From contig JAICKY010000002.1 in NCBI GenBank assembly GCA_025927655.1, positions 1-52,336 on the forward strand: a DNA stretch of 52,336 nt. The letters are read 5' to 3'. The translations under genes were made by a program, and so were the position numbers. A model generated the notes under the pieces. The model was given only the letters and a program-made list of their open reading frames with translations. It was not told the DNA's origin and made no database searches. This DNA comes from Candidatus Saccharimonadota bacterium. Lineage in GTDB: Bacteria > Patescibacteriota > Saccharimonadia > Saccharimonadales > UBA4665. Shown piece by piece: positions 32,367 through 40,103 of this stretch. Every line of letters begins with the position of its first letter. Within the stretch, counting starts at the first letter, position 1.

Positions 32367-32426
32367 TAATACGCTTCAATCTTTATAATAAATGTAATAT
32401 TTCAGGCTATATCGCGCTGCGCTCTT

Positions 32427-32435
32427 TGGTATAAT
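32427..32435 (+). promoter_or_regulatory. Extended -10 promoter of khpA
   Basis: TGGTATAAT (32427-32435), the same extended -10 as before tmRNA and the leuS leader. ACAAGGAGA before the ATG acts as ribosome binding site. Confidence 0.6.
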
Positions 32436-32474
32436 GCGCAGTTAGCAACCTGAAACAAGGAGACACCTACTGTT

Positions 32475-32930
32475 ATGGCTACAAGCATTGATCAGCAATT
32501 TGTCGAATTTATAGTAAAGTCTCTAGTCAATAACCCTGACGCCGTTGCAATAGAACGGCGTATCGATGAAAAGGGTGTCCTGTTAGAGCTAACTGTGGAT
32601 GCCGAAGACCTCGGCCGCGTAATTGGCAAGCGCGGTGCAACCGCACAAAGCCTGCGCACGCTATTACGTGCACTGGGAACTAAAAACGAAGCTCGCTACA
32701 ACCTGAAAATCGTTGACGTCGACCGTCCGGAAAGCGAACGCGGTTCAAGCATGTCATCATCGACAGCTTCCCGAGATGACGATGTAGACAGCGGCGCAGG
32801 CTCCGTCCAGAACGTACAGGGCGACCACGACGATGACAATAATGATGCCGATGCCAGCTCCGTACCAGAAAGTGACGCCGTTACTCGTACCCGCAAAGAA
32901 CTTGCTGATCTCGACGATCTGGATATATAA
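32475..32930 (+). CDS. khpA: KH-domain RNA-binding protein KhpA with acidic extension
   Basis: 151 residues. The first ~78 form a single KH domain with the GKRG loop (51-54) in GRVIGKRGATAQSLRTLLRA, as in KhpA (YlqC), a small RNA chaperone encoded next to rpsP. The extra ~70 residues are rich in Ser and Asp (QGDHDDDNNDADA) and probably disordered. KhpA normally ends after the KH domain, so this tail is unusual. Confidence 0.88.
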   Translation: MATSIDQQFVEFIVKSLVNNPDAVAIERRIDEKGVLLELTVDAEDLGRVIGKRGATAQSLRTLLRALGTKNEARYNLKIVDVDRPESERGSSMSSSTASRDDDVDSGAGSVQNVQGDHDDDNNDADASSVPESDAVTRTRKELADLDDLDI

Positions 32931-32934
32931 AGGC

Positions 32935-33043
32935 ATGAGACACCCGCAAGCGGGTTCCTCACCACACCCCACAAAACAAGTTTTGTGGGGACCCCGTCAT
33001 CGCGCCGGCAAAAGGACGTGACTTTTTGCCGGGCTGCTCTTCC
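32935..33043 (-). repeat. Dispersed structured repeat, copy 1 (109 bp, inverted)
   Basis: On the minus strand it runs from GGAAGAGCAGCCCG (33043) through a GGCAAAA/TTTTGCC-type stem, CCGGCGCGATGA, a CCCCACAAAAC/GTTTTGTGGGG hairpin, and AACCCGCTTGCGGGTGTC to TCAT (32935). The two conserved ends and core match copy 2 at 44686-44756 in the opposite orientation. It begins 4 bp after the khpA stop. Confidence 0.7.
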
Positions 33044-33075
33044 CGGGAAACTCAGGCTTGTAAAAGCATGAGCGG

Positions 33076-33205
33076 TATAGTACAGTTGTACTTAAGCTTC
33101 ACATTGAAGTGGCACACGATAAAACAAACAGCAACAAAGCTCTGCGAGCCATCGCAAGATGGGAGCTTTATGTGTTAAAAACACCCCGTGTAACGGGGTG
33201 TTTTT
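33076..33205 (+). ncRNA. Candidate small RNA or trmD-region leader ending in a strong terminator
   Basis: A TATAGT box (33076-33081) and a 13-bp terminator stem (33177-33205, arms AAAAACACCCCGT and ACGGGGTGTTTTT) bracket about 100 nt with no ORF. The interior can fold: CTTCA-CATT-GAAG near 33100, and AAAGCTC/GAGCTTT (about 33139-33171). The 160 bp from the terminator to trmD hold only the trmD promoter. No known RNA family is recognised. Confidence 0.35.
33177..33205 (+). terminator. Strong rho-independent terminator between khpA and trmD
   Basis: 13-bp perfect stem, GTA loop, ending in five T. It separates khpA, or the candidate small RNA, from trmD. Confidence 0.85.
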
Positions 33206-33328
33206 GTATGGTGCCGGGGTTTAACGCTGCGCCGCAGCGAGGATAGTTCGCCTGACAAAGGCTTACGGTTTAGTCTAAACACTACGGTCGGAGCGGTGGA
33301 GCCGCTAATTTCTACAACCCCAACACAA

Positions 33329-33356
33329 TTGTAATATTTTGCAAATGCCCTATAAT
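33329..33356 (+). promoter_or_regulatory. trmD promoter
   Basis: TTGTAA (33329-33334), 16-nt spacer, TATAAT (33351-33356). It ends 8 nt before the GTG start, so the mRNA is predicted to be leaderless. Confidence 0.7.
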
Positions 33357-33364
33357 GAAGCCAA

Positions 33365-34018
33365 GTGAAAAGAATCCAAATTATTACCCTATTCCCCGAG
33401 ATGTTCGAGGGCGTGCTGGGAAACAGCATGCTCTGGAAAGCTAGTGACCGTGGAATTGCGCAGTACAGTTTTATAAACCTGCGGGACTTTGGGCTGGGGC
33501 CGCGTAAGCAGGTGGACGATACACCATATGGCGGCGGCGACGGCATGCTGCTTAAACCGGAACCGGTCGTTGCGGCTATAGAGCTGGCGAAACAGAATGA
33601 TCCGGATGCAATCGTACTGTTGCCAACACCTCGCGGCAGCGTGTACAAGCAATCCGACGCCAAAGAGCTAGCGGCAGATGCGAGGGGGATCATAATCGTC
33701 TGTCCGCGTTACGAAGGGTACGACGAACGTATTACTGCGTATATCGACCGCCAGTACTGCATGGGCAGTTATGTACTGACTGGCGGTGAATTACCTGCAA
33801 TGACCATTATCGACAGTGTAGTGCGCCTGCTTCCTGGTGTGTTGGGCGGGGAAAAGAGTGCTGAGATTGAATCATTCCAGGATGACGACGAAACTATTGA
33901 ATTTCCCCAGTACACTCGCCCCGATGAATTTCGTGGCAAACGAGTCCCCGAAGTGCTCCTGAACGGCCATCACGGCGAAATCGCCAAATGGCGAAAAACC
34001 CACAGCCACAAATCCTAA
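33365..34018 (+). CDS. trmD: tRNA (guanine-N1)-methyltransferase TrmD
   Basis: 217 residues, GTG start. It makes m1G37 in tRNAs and prevents frameshifting. SPOUT-fold motifs: KRIQIITLFPEMFEGVLGNS, NLRDFGLGPRKQVDDTPYGG, GGDGMLLKPEPV, the knot VCPRYEGYDERI and YVLTGGELPAMTIIDSVVRL. It ends soon after the GHHGEIAKWR motif. At 217 residues it is slightly short of the usual 230-250, with only the tail missing. Confidence 0.95.
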   Translation: MKRIQIITLFPEMFEGVLGNSMLWKASDRGIAQYSFINLRDFGLGPRKQVDDTPYGGGDGMLLKPEPVVAAIELAKQNDPDAIVLLPTPRGSVYKQSDAKELAADARGIIIVCPRYEGYDERITAYIDRQYCMGSYVLTGGELPAMTIIDSVVRLLPGVLGGEKSAEIESFQDDDETIEFPQYTRPDEFRGKRVPEVLLNGHHGEIAKWRKTHSHKS

Positions 34019-34063
34019 GTATCACGGTATACTGATAAGGTATTTAAGTGGAGGTGCTCTGTT

Positions 34064-34447
34064 ATGAAATTACCGTTTATTAAACCCGTATACGCACACT
34101 GTGATCTGCCGTGCGGAGTGTATGACCCGGCTCAAGCTAGGGTCGAAGCCCAAAGCGTCAAGGCTATCATGGATAAAATGGCTAATTTTGAAGGCGATGA
34201 TCGAATACGGGCGCTCTTTATCAAGGAAGAACGCGCCGAGCTGGTAAAACACCATCTGTGGGTACTTTGGACTGATTATTTTAAGCCGGAACATCTGGAG
34301 AAGTACCCGGATCTCCATGATAAATTCTGGAAGGCCACCAAGCAGGCCGGTGAATGCAAACACCACAGCGAGCCAGCTGAAGGCCAGAAGCTCTTGGATA
34401 TGATAGATGAGATCGCAGAGATTTTCTGGGCTACTAAGAAAGCCTAA
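34064..34447 (+). CDS. sodN: Nickel-containing superoxide dismutase
   Basis: 127 residues. It converts superoxide to hydrogen peroxide and oxygen. The nickel hook is exact: HCDLPCGVYDPAQARVEAQS, with His12, Cys13 and Cys17. The N-terminal MKLPFIKPVYA must be cut off to expose His12 as the new N-terminus. The rest is the four-helix bundle (KAIMDKMANFEGDDRI, HHLWVLWTDYFKPEHLEKYP, LLDMIDEIAEIFWATKK). TATACT near 34034 and GGAGG before the ATG serve it. The next gene encodes the matching protease. Confidence 0.95.
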   Translation: MKLPFIKPVYAHCDLPCGVYDPAQARVEAQSVKAIMDKMANFEGDDRIRALFIKEERAELVKHHLWVLWTDYFKPEHLEKYPDLHDKFWKATKQAGECKHHSEPAEGQKLLDMIDEIAEIFWATKKA

Positions 34448-34721
34448 GCAGTTTATAGTCCGGCAGGTTCAGGGCAGTAGTATGGAACCTGCACTAAAAG
34501 CCGGCCAACTGGTAGTTGGCCGGCAAACGCGCGATTTACAGCCCGGCGATGTGGTTATCGTAAGCCATGACGGTCTCGAGAAAATAAAGCGTATCGAACG
34601 GCAGCAGGGCGACCTGATATATTTGCTGGGCGATAACCCTGCGGCCAGTACCGATAGCCGCAGCTTTGGCTGGGTGCAAGCTAAAACTATCATTGCTAAA
34701 GTTGTTTGGCCGAAACTGTAG
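34407..34721 (+). CDS. sodX: Nickel-SOD maturation protease (S26 family)
   Basis: 104 residues, a minimal signal-peptidase-like protein without a TM helix. Catalytic Ser25 lies in VQGSSMEPALKAGQ and Lys61 in LEKIKRIERQ; GDNPAASTDSRSFG is the conserved S26 box. It overlaps sodN by 41 bp, so the two are co-expressed. Such stand-alone S26 proteins next to sodN remove the pro-sequence before the nickel hook. ATG 34407 is the only reasonable start. Confidence 0.9.
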   Translation: MRSQRFSGLLRKPKQFIVRQVQGSSMEPALKAGQLVVGRQTRDLQPGDVVIVSHDGLEKIKRIERQQGDLIYLLGDNPAASTDSRSFGWVQAKTIIAKVVWPKL

Positions 34722-34729
34722 GCTCTAGC

Positions 34730-35476
34730 CTAGGCTTCGATGTGGCGGAAGCGGTAAGCGCCGAACGTTACCAGCACTACGACTGTTACCGATAAGACAA
34801 GTAGGTCTTTCGGAAGCCCGAAGTGGGATTGGCCGATCAGCAGGCCGCGCATGGCATCGACAGCGTAGCTCATAGGATTACACTCCGCGACAATCCGAAG
34901 CCAGTTCGGTACATGTTGTAAAGGATACAACGCTCCGCTTAAGAAGTACAGTGGAAACACCAAGAACTGGTTGATCGCCTGAAAACCTTGCATGTCCTGC
35001 ACGAACGACCCGATGCCGGAGCTAAAACTGGCAATCGCTACCGAAAGCATGCCCAGTACCAGCACTACCACTGGCAGTAGTGCCCAATCGTGCGGGCGAA
35101 AACCCAGGAATAGCGATATGAGCAGGACTAGCAAGCCCTGTAGTGTCGCAGTGGTAGCGCCGCCTAATGCACCGCCGAACATGATCTTGAACCGCGACAC
35201 TGGTGCTACCAATGTTTCTTTCAGGAAGCCGAATTGCTTGTCAAACATAATCATAGCGCCGTAAAACATAGCCGCGAACAGCACCGTTTGGGCCATGATA
35301 CCTGGCACCAGGAACTCTATGTAGTTGCCTTGGCCGGCCTTTGAGTACACCGAGCCGATGCCGTAGCCGAGCGCGATCAAAAATAACAGCGGCTGACCTA
35401 TGGCGCCCAATATACGCGATTTAGCGCGAAAGAAGCGTTTGATCTGCCGTAGCCATAGCGTGTAGATAACCCGCAT
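34730..35476 (-). CDS. ABC-2 type transporter permease (DrrB-like)
   Basis: 248 residues with about six TM helices. The N-terminal WLRQIKRFFRAKSRILGAIG, the loop DKQFGFLKETLVAPVSRFKI and the late NPMSYAVDAMRGLLIG are typical of daunorubicin-type ABC-2 permeases. It should form an exporter with the ATPase encoded upstream, separated by a 19-codon linking frame. Last gene of the marR-MFS-ABC operon. Confidence 0.9.
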   Translation of the reverse strand: MRVIYTLWLRQIKRFFRAKSRILGAIGQPLLFLIALGYGIGSVYSKAGQGNYIEFLVPGIMAQTVLFAAMFYGAMIMFDKQFGFLKETLVAPVSRFKIMFGGALGGATTATLQGLLVLLISLFLGFRPHDWALLPVVVLVLGMLSVAIASFSSGIGSFVQDMQGFQAINQFLVFPLYFLSGALYPLQHVPNWLRIVAECNPMSYAVDAMRGLLIGQSHFGLPKDLLVLSVTVVVLVTFGAYRFRHIEA

Positions 35477-35477
35477 C

Positions 35478-35537
35478 TTACCTCATCCTCCTGTCCTGGA
35501 AGTTGAGTCCGTGAGTAAGATGTAAAAGTGCTCTCAT
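35478..35537 (-). CDS. 19-residue linking ORF between ABC ATPase and permease
   Basis: MRALLHLTHGLNFQDRRMR. Its start overlaps the ATPase stop (ATGA) and its stop lies 1 bp before the permease ATG. It contains the AGGAGG-type ribosome binding site of the permease. It probably keeps ribosomes moving between the two genes; the peptide itself may have no role. Confidence 0.4.
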   Translation of the reverse strand: MRALLHLTHGLNFQDRRMR

Positions 35538-36340
35538 CGCATACTCCTCGATCGGTGCCGGGCACGCCACTCATCACCTCTGCCGGGCGCTTCGTCGCGA
35601 ACTGTCTTACCGGTTAGTTCCAGATACGCTGCTTCCAGCGTTTTGGTATTAGTTTGCTTAGTAAGCTCTTTGGTCGTGCCTAGCGCAATCAGTTTGCCGT
35701 GGTCGATGATAGCGATACGATTGGCAACTGCTTCAGCCTCTTCCAGGTAGTGTGTCGTAAAGAAGACAGTCATGCCTTCTTCCTGACTGAGGCGCTTCAC
35801 GTAATCCCAGAGCAGGTTGCGGGTTTGGGTGTCCAGACCCAGCGTGGGTTCGTCCAGAAATAGCACATGCGGGTGGTGCAGCAGACCACGCGCAATCTCC
35901 AGCCGGCGTTTCATGCCACCGGAGAAGGTCTTCACCAGTGCATCTTTGCGGTCCCAGAGTTCCACGAGTTCAAGCAGTGTTTGCACACGGGCTTTTATTT
36001 CCGATCCGCGGATACCGTACAGAGCGGCGTGCAGCTCCATGTTTTCGTAAGCGGTCATTTCCGTGTCGACGCTGGGGTCCTGGAACACGATGCCGAAGGA
36101 TTTACGGGCGCTGTCCTGTGCTTTGGCAACATCATGACCTGCCAGTGTCAACTCTCCTGATGTTGGCCTTAGCAAAGTGGTAAGCATCTTGATAGTGGTG
36201 CTTTTGCCAGCGCCGTTCGGTCCCAGCAGGGCGAATAGCTCACCCTGCTGCACGTCGAAACTTACATCGTCTACGGCGGTAAAATCACCGAACTTTTTCG
36301 TTAGTTTGCTAGCCGTGATAGCTAATGGTGCTTTTGCCAT
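35534..36340 (-). CDS. ABC transporter ATP-binding protein (DrrA-like)
   Basis: 268 residues. Walker A GPNGAGKST, Q-loop GIVFQDPSV, signature FSGGMKRRLEIARGL, Walker B VLFLDEPTLGLD and H-loop TTHYLEEAE are all intact. DrrA-type subunits power drug or lipid export with an ABC-2 permease, encoded just downstream. The start is 3 bp after the MFS stop. Confidence 0.95.
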   Translation of the reverse strand: MAKAPLAITASKLTKKFGDFTAVDDVSFDVQQGELFALLGPNGAGKSTTIKMLTTLLRPTSGELTLAGHDVAKAQDSARKSFGIVFQDPSVDTEMTAYENMELHAALYGIRGSEIKARVQTLLELVELWDRKDALVKTFSGGMKRRLEIARGLLHHPHVLFLDEPTLGLDTQTRNLLWDYVKRLSQEEGMTVFFTTHYLEEAEAVANRIAIIDHGKLIALGTTKELTKQTNTKTLEAAYLELTGKTVRDEAPGRGDEWRARHRSRSMR

Positions 36341-36343
36341 GGG

Positions 36344-37978
36344 CTAGATCCCGTGCGAAGGTTCCAGGCCTTCGCCCTCGGCCTCTGCCTTGGTCGAGTG
36401 TTTCAGGGGCGATTCTTTTAGGAACAGGGAAACTATGAATGCCAGTAGTGCAAATGGTATGCCGATCAGGAACACGTCGTGGAATGAGCTTGCAAAAGCG
36501 GTCAGGATTTTCTCGACGACGTTTGGCGGCAGCGTATGTAAATTGCTGGCGCTACTGCTCAAACCCTTTGCAGCACTGGTTGCGGTTGCCGCAGGCAATG
36601 TTTGGCTCAGGTGTGCTGCCAGCCGGTTCGTCAGGACCGCGCCGAACACGGCCGCTCCCAGCGCGCTCCCAATCGTTCGGAAGAACACAACCGATGACGT
36701 GGCGGTGCCGAGGTTCTTGCGTTCTACAGCGTTCTGCACCGCTAGCGTCAGTACAGGCATAACCATACCAATTCCGGCGCCTAAGACAACCATCCAGGCC
36801 CCCAATAGAACACGGCTGGTGTTAACGGCTATATGACTAAAGAGCCAGAACGCTATCGTGACAAGCATGGTGCCGGCAATAGGGAATCGCCGGTAATGGC
36901 CTAGTTTCGAGATGAGGCGGCCAGAGGTTACCGAGGCTGTCATTAATCCCGCTACCAGCGGCAATAGCATCAAGCCAGACTTGGTCGCCGAGTCGCCGCG
37001 GATAATCTGTTGATATTCGGGCAAGAATATGAGCGCGCCGAACATCACAATACCAATGATGAAGCTAAGTGTACTTGCGACACTAAAGACCTCGTTGCGG
37101 AACAGGCTAAGCGGGATGATTGGTTCTTTGGCTAACTTTTCGCGCCATACAAACAGCAGCGCACTTACGACGGTAATGGCGAACATACCCACGATCTGCA
37201 TGGAGGCCCATGGATAATCCACGCCGCCCCAAACAGTGGCAAGCAGCAAGCTTACCACACTAATGGCCAGCAGCACCGCACCAGGATAATCGACTTTGTG
37301 CGGTGATTTTTTAACGGGCAGATGCAAGCGGGCAGCAATCGCAGACAAGGCTACGATACCAACCGGCAAGTTGATGTAAAACACCCAGCGCCAACTCAGG
37401 TGGTCGGTAAACAGGCCGCCAAGCAACGGCCCGATAACGCTCGATATAGCAAACACGGCACCGAAATACCCCTGATACCGACCACGCTGACGCGGTGGGA
37501 TGATGTCTCCGATGATGGCGAACACGAGAGTCATAAGCCCACCGGCGCCGATACCCTGCAAGCCGCGGAAGATGATCAACTGGTTCATGCTTTGGGCTGC
37601 GCCACAAAGGACCGAACCAACCAAAAAGACAACAATTGCGGTCTGAAAGATTTTCTTGCGGCCGAACATATCACTGATCTTGCCGTACAGTGGCGTTGCC
37701 ACGGCACTTGTCAGGAGGTACGAAGTGGCAACCCATGAATATTTGCTGAGTCCGTGCAGATCGCTGGCGATTTTCGGCAGGGCCGTCGACACGATGGTTT
37801 GATCCAGGGCGGCCAGCAACATGGCCAGCATCAAGGCAACGACGATAACCATAATCTCGGAATGGCTGCGTTCTTCGTGCTGATCTTCTGGCACCGGCTC
37901 GCTCAGCGTTGCGGTTGGTGCGGCATCTGCCGCCATGGTGCGTACGGTTGTTTTTGCGCGTCGTATATTTCGGAACAT
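36344..37978 (-). CDS. MFS drug transporter, DHA2 family (EmrB/QacA type)
   Basis: 544 residues with about 14 TM helices. The N-terminal ~40 residues are cytoplasmic. The motif [19 protein letters not shown] (motif D1), [13 protein letters not shown] (motif A) and the motif C region [18 protein letters not shown] mark a proton-driven multidrug exporter. The ATG abuts the MarR stop (TAAATG), so it is under MarR control. The Ser/Ala-rich segment near residue 480 is an outside loop. Confidence 0.93.
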   Translation of the reverse strand: MFRNIRRAKTTVRTMAADAAPTATLSEPVPEDQHEERSHSEIMVIVVALMLAMLLAALDQTIVSTALPKIASDLHGLSKYSWVATSYLLTSAVATPLYGKISDMFGRKKIFQTAIVVFLVGSVLCGAAQSMNQLIIFRGLQGIGAGGLMTLVFAIIGDIIPPRQRGRYQGYFGAVFAISSVIGPLLGGLFTDHLSWRWVFYINLPVGIVALSAIAARLHLPVKKSPHKVDYPGAVLLAISVVSLLLATVWGGVDYPWASMQIVGMFAITVVSALLFVWREKLAKEPIIPLSLFRNEVFSVASTLSFIIGIVMFGALIFLPEYQQIIRGDSATKSGLMLLPLVAGLMTASVTSGRLISKLGHYRRFPIAGTMLVTIAFWLFSHIAVNTSRVLLGAWMVVLGAGIGMVMPVLTLAVQNAVERKNLGTATSSVVFFRTIGSALGAAVFGAVLTNRLAAHLSQTLPAATATSAAKGLSSSASNLHTLPPNVVEKILTAFASSFHDVFLIGIPFALLAFIVSLFLKESPLKHSTKAEAEGEGLEPSHGI

Positions 37979-38449
37979 TTACGGGGTCTCCTTTTTACTG
38001 TGTATGGTTGTCTCTGACTGGAAATGCTGGATCATCTTTGTTTGCACGCGCAGCCACACGGTCAGCTCCTCGTCGCTCAGATCTTGTATGAGCATGTCTA
38101 ACATGCTTTGCCGGTGTTTCTCTATATTTTGCAGCAGCTTCGCGCCTCTCTTGGAAACGTGTAGCAGCTGCATGCGCCGGTCCCGCTCGTCGGCATGCCG
38201 GCTTACGTAGTCGTGTAGTTCTAACCCTTCCACCAGCTGCGAAACCGCCCCCGGTGTCAGGTATAGTTGCCGGGCAAGCTGTTTAAAGCTGACAGGCTGC
38301 ATTTGGCGAATAGTGCGTAACAGCTCAAATTGAGAGCTGGATATAGGGCAGTCGCGGGTAGCCAGCTGTAAGTGGCCGGCCACACCACGCTTTAGGGCGT
38401 TCATGTTTTCGAACAAATTTCGAACAAGAATGTCACGATTTGTGTGCAA
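37979..38449 (-). CDS. MarR-family transcriptional regulator
   Basis: 156 residues from TTG 38449; the ATG at 38404 (MNALKRG) is an alternative. The winged helix is clear: SSSQFELLRTIRQMQPVSFK, QLARQLYLTPGAVSQLVEGL and the wing RHADERDRRMQLLHVSKRGA. MarR proteins release DNA on binding small aromatic compounds or on oxidation. A palindrome in its promoter (38469-38483) is the likely operator. It would control the efflux operon that follows. Confidence 0.92.
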   Translation of the reverse strand: MHTNRDILVRNLFENMNALKRGVAGHLQLATRDCPISSSQFELLRTIRQMQPVSFKQLARQLYLTPGAVSQLVEGLELHDYVSRHADERDRRMQLLHVSKRGAKLLQNIEKHRQSMLDMLIQDLSDEELTVWLRVQTKMIQHFQSETTIHSKKETP

Positions 38450-38468
38450 AATAAAGATCCTACAGATA

Positions 38469-38512
38469 GTTTAGTTACTAAACAGTGTAGGCGGTAACGC
38501 ATAGTCTGTCAA
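38469..38512 (-). promoter_or_regulatory. Promoter and MarR operator of the efflux operon
   Basis: On the minus strand: TTGACA (38512-38507), 17-nt spacer, TACACT (38489-38484), then a palindrome GTTTAGT-A-ACTAAAC (38483-38469) covering the transcription start. MarR binding here would block the polymerase. Confidence 0.8.
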
Positions 38513-38605
38513 GAAAACAGTTGCGGGTTAGTGAGATATTTCATAGATGCTTCGCTTCGACAGCCGTACCATAAGAATATATCAAGTAACACAAGGAGGT
38601 GTGGA

Positions 38606-38818
38606 GTGACACAAACTAGTGGAAAGGGTTGGCACGGAGATTCTACGGGCCACGCTCGTGCCGGCCGCAAGGGTGGCACGATGAGCTCCGGAAACTTTCG
38701 CAATGACCCCAAACGGGCGGCAGCTGCCGGCAAACTCGGGGGCAGCATGAGTCCTGGTAATTTTAAGAACGATCCTGAGCGGGCTAGGACAGCTGGCCGC
38801 AAGGGTGGCAGCAGGTAG
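38606..38818 (+). CDS. KGG-repeat stress protein (GsiB/Con-10-like)
   Basis: 70 residues from GTG, with AAGGAGG (38593-38599) 6 nt before it. It has three repeats of the type HARAGRKGGTMSSGNFRNDP, RAAAAGKLGGSMSPGNFKND and RARTAGRKGG. This Gly-rich hydrophilic pattern is the stress-induced KGG family (desiccation and general stress proteins). Neighbouring genes are also small stress-type proteins. Confidence 0.85.
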   Translation: MTQTSGKGWHGDSTGHARAGRKGGTMSSGNFRNDPKRAAAAGKLGGSMSPGNFKNDPERARTAGRKGGSR

Positions 38819-38838
38819 AGCAGTACAAGGAGGAAGAC

Positions 38839-39111
38839 ATGGTTTTAAATATTATTCTCTGGATCTTATTTGGAGCATTGGCTGGCTGGATCGCTTCGAT
38901 GATCATGGGCACTAATGCGCAGCAAGGTGCTATCGGCAATATTGTCGTCGGTATCATCGGTGCCGTTATTGGCGGCTGGATAGTCGGTATTTTTGGTGCT
39001 AGTGTGAGCGGGTTTAATCTGGGAAGTTTGCTTGTAGCTATTTTGGGTGCAATAATCTTATTGTTCATTATCAGACTGTTTACCGGACGCGGTGTACACC
39101 ATAACGTCTAG
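38839..39111 (+). CDS. GlsB/YeaQ/YmgE family small membrane protein
   Basis: 90 residues, three TM helices with Gly-rich faces: ILWILFGALAGWIASMIMG, IGNIVVGIIGAVIGGWIVGI and LLVAILGAIILLFIIRLF. This matches the transglycosylase-associated protein family, stress-induced in many bacteria. AAGGAGG-like site upstream; 20 bp after the KGG gene. Confidence 0.9.
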   Translation: MVLNIILWILFGALAGWIASMIMGTNAQQGAIGNIVVGIIGAVIGGWIVGIFGASVSGFNLGSLLVAILGAIILLFIIRLFTGRGVHHNV

Positions 39112-39143
39112 CACAAAAATAAAATCCTAACGGAGGTGTATCG

Positions 39144-39344
39144 ATGCCACCAGATGATCAGCACTATACCTATAACCCACTCAGCAACGAGGACAAAGAG
39201 CTCCTATTGCGTCACGGCTACCGGCCGGGCGAACTGCCGCCCGAAGAAGAACGCGAGCTGGTGGAAGACTTGCGCGAACAGAATGGTGGCGATGATGACG
39301 GCGACCGGTTGAGTACCGATGTCCCAGCGGACGAACGCGGCTAG
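39144..39344 (+). CDS. Small acidic protein, function unknown
   Basis: 66 residues (MPPDDQHYTYNPLSNEDKEL...GYRPGELPPEEEREL...). Strongly acidic, probably disordered or helical. ACGGAGGTG precedes the ATG. It lies in a run of small stress-type genes. No family recognised. Confidence 0.6.
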   Translation: MPPDDQHYTYNPLSNEDKELLLRHGYRPGELPPEEERELVEDLREQNGGDDDGDRLSTDVPADERG

Positions 39345-39434
39345 AGCGGCCGAAATGCCGGTTTCGGTGGGCTATCTTACAGCTATATTTTAAGATCTCG
39401 GGTAAGCTGGAAGCAGTGATAGGGAGGATGGAGC

Positions 39435-39575
39435 ATGGACGAATTTACGGTACGTAAACTAAACATCACCCCTCGTAGCGAGGAGGAACTCCACGGCGTG
39501 CTCACCAGTTTCGAGCTGAAGTGGCAGAACAAGGCTCGGCGTATAAACCAAGATGAGCGTAGCCCCCGGTTCTAA
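39435..39575 (+). CDS. Small protein of 46 residues, function unknown
   Basis: MDEFTVRKLNITPRSEEELH, then GVLTSFELKWQNKARRINQD. GGGAGGATGGAG is a good ribosome binding site. A perfect terminator palindrome follows 18 bp after the stop, supporting a real transcript. Confidence 0.5.
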   Translation: MDEFTVRKLNITPRSEEELHGVLTSFELKWQNKARRINQDERSPRF

Positions 39576-39593
39576 AGCTAGCGCCGCCGGCGC

Positions 39594-39627
39594 AGTAAAG
39601 GAACCCCTTATAAGGGGTTCCTTTACT
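39594..39627. terminator. 34-bp perfect palindromic bidirectional terminator
   Basis: AGTAAAGGAACCCCTTA (39594-39610) and its exact complement (39611-39627). It separates the plus-strand small-gene run from the minus-strand VOC gene. Confidence 0.75.
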
Positions 39628-39649
39628 TGTGTTTGTGCAGATTCACGGT

Positions 39650-40032
39650 CTAGCCGTTTTGTAACACCGACAAAATATTTCCGGCCGGGTCTTTGAACCA
39701 GGCTATGTCTGGCCCATACCGGCAGTACGGCCACGGGCGATACCCTTTTCGTCCTGATGCATGTCTGGGTACGCTTCGAAAATCACGCCTTTAGCAGCCA
39801 ATTCGTCTACGGCTGCGTCTATGTCGTCGACCACGAAATTTAGCATGGTGTATATGGCGGGAACGTGATTTTCCTTGCCGTACACAAACACCTCTGCACC
39901 ACCACTCAAGTGCAGTCGCAGACCCATGTCGCTGTCATCGATATCGAGCCCCAGTACATTGCCGTAAAAGTCTGCTGCGGCCGCCTGGTCGTCTACCGAA
40001 AATCCACTAAACGCTGGTGTATCTCTGAACAT
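39650..40032 (-). pseudogene. VOC (glyoxalase/bleomycin-resistance) protein with one apparent frameshift
   Basis: The first frame starts at ATG 40032 (GGAGGGATC before it): MFRDTPAFSGFSVDDQAAAA, then DFYGNVLGLDI, YTMLNFVVDDIDAAVDELAA, and ends at GMGQT. A second frame continues GPDIAWFKDPAGNILSVLQN and stops at 39650, the normal VOC ending. One extra C in the GGGCC at about 39709-39713 rejoins them into a 127-residue protein. It could be a sequencing indel. VOC proteins are metal-dependent enzymes or drug-binding proteins. Confidence 0.75.
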
Positions 40033-40103
40033 GCTGATCCCTCCATTCCTCTCATTAGTATACGCTCCCGGCGATGTGCTTGCGGTCTCTGTTAGTACCA
40101 CGT

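Noticed and set aside
33085-33205. Signal-recognition-particle RNA or RNase P RNA between khpA and trmD
   Set aside because: Too short for RNase P RNA, and the conserved SRP GGAA/AGCAG-type tetraloop core is missing.
37322-37738. 138-codon plus-strand frame antisense to the MFS transporter
   Set aside because: Entirely inside a well-supported 14-TM transporter gene; composition is that of antisense TM coding sequence.
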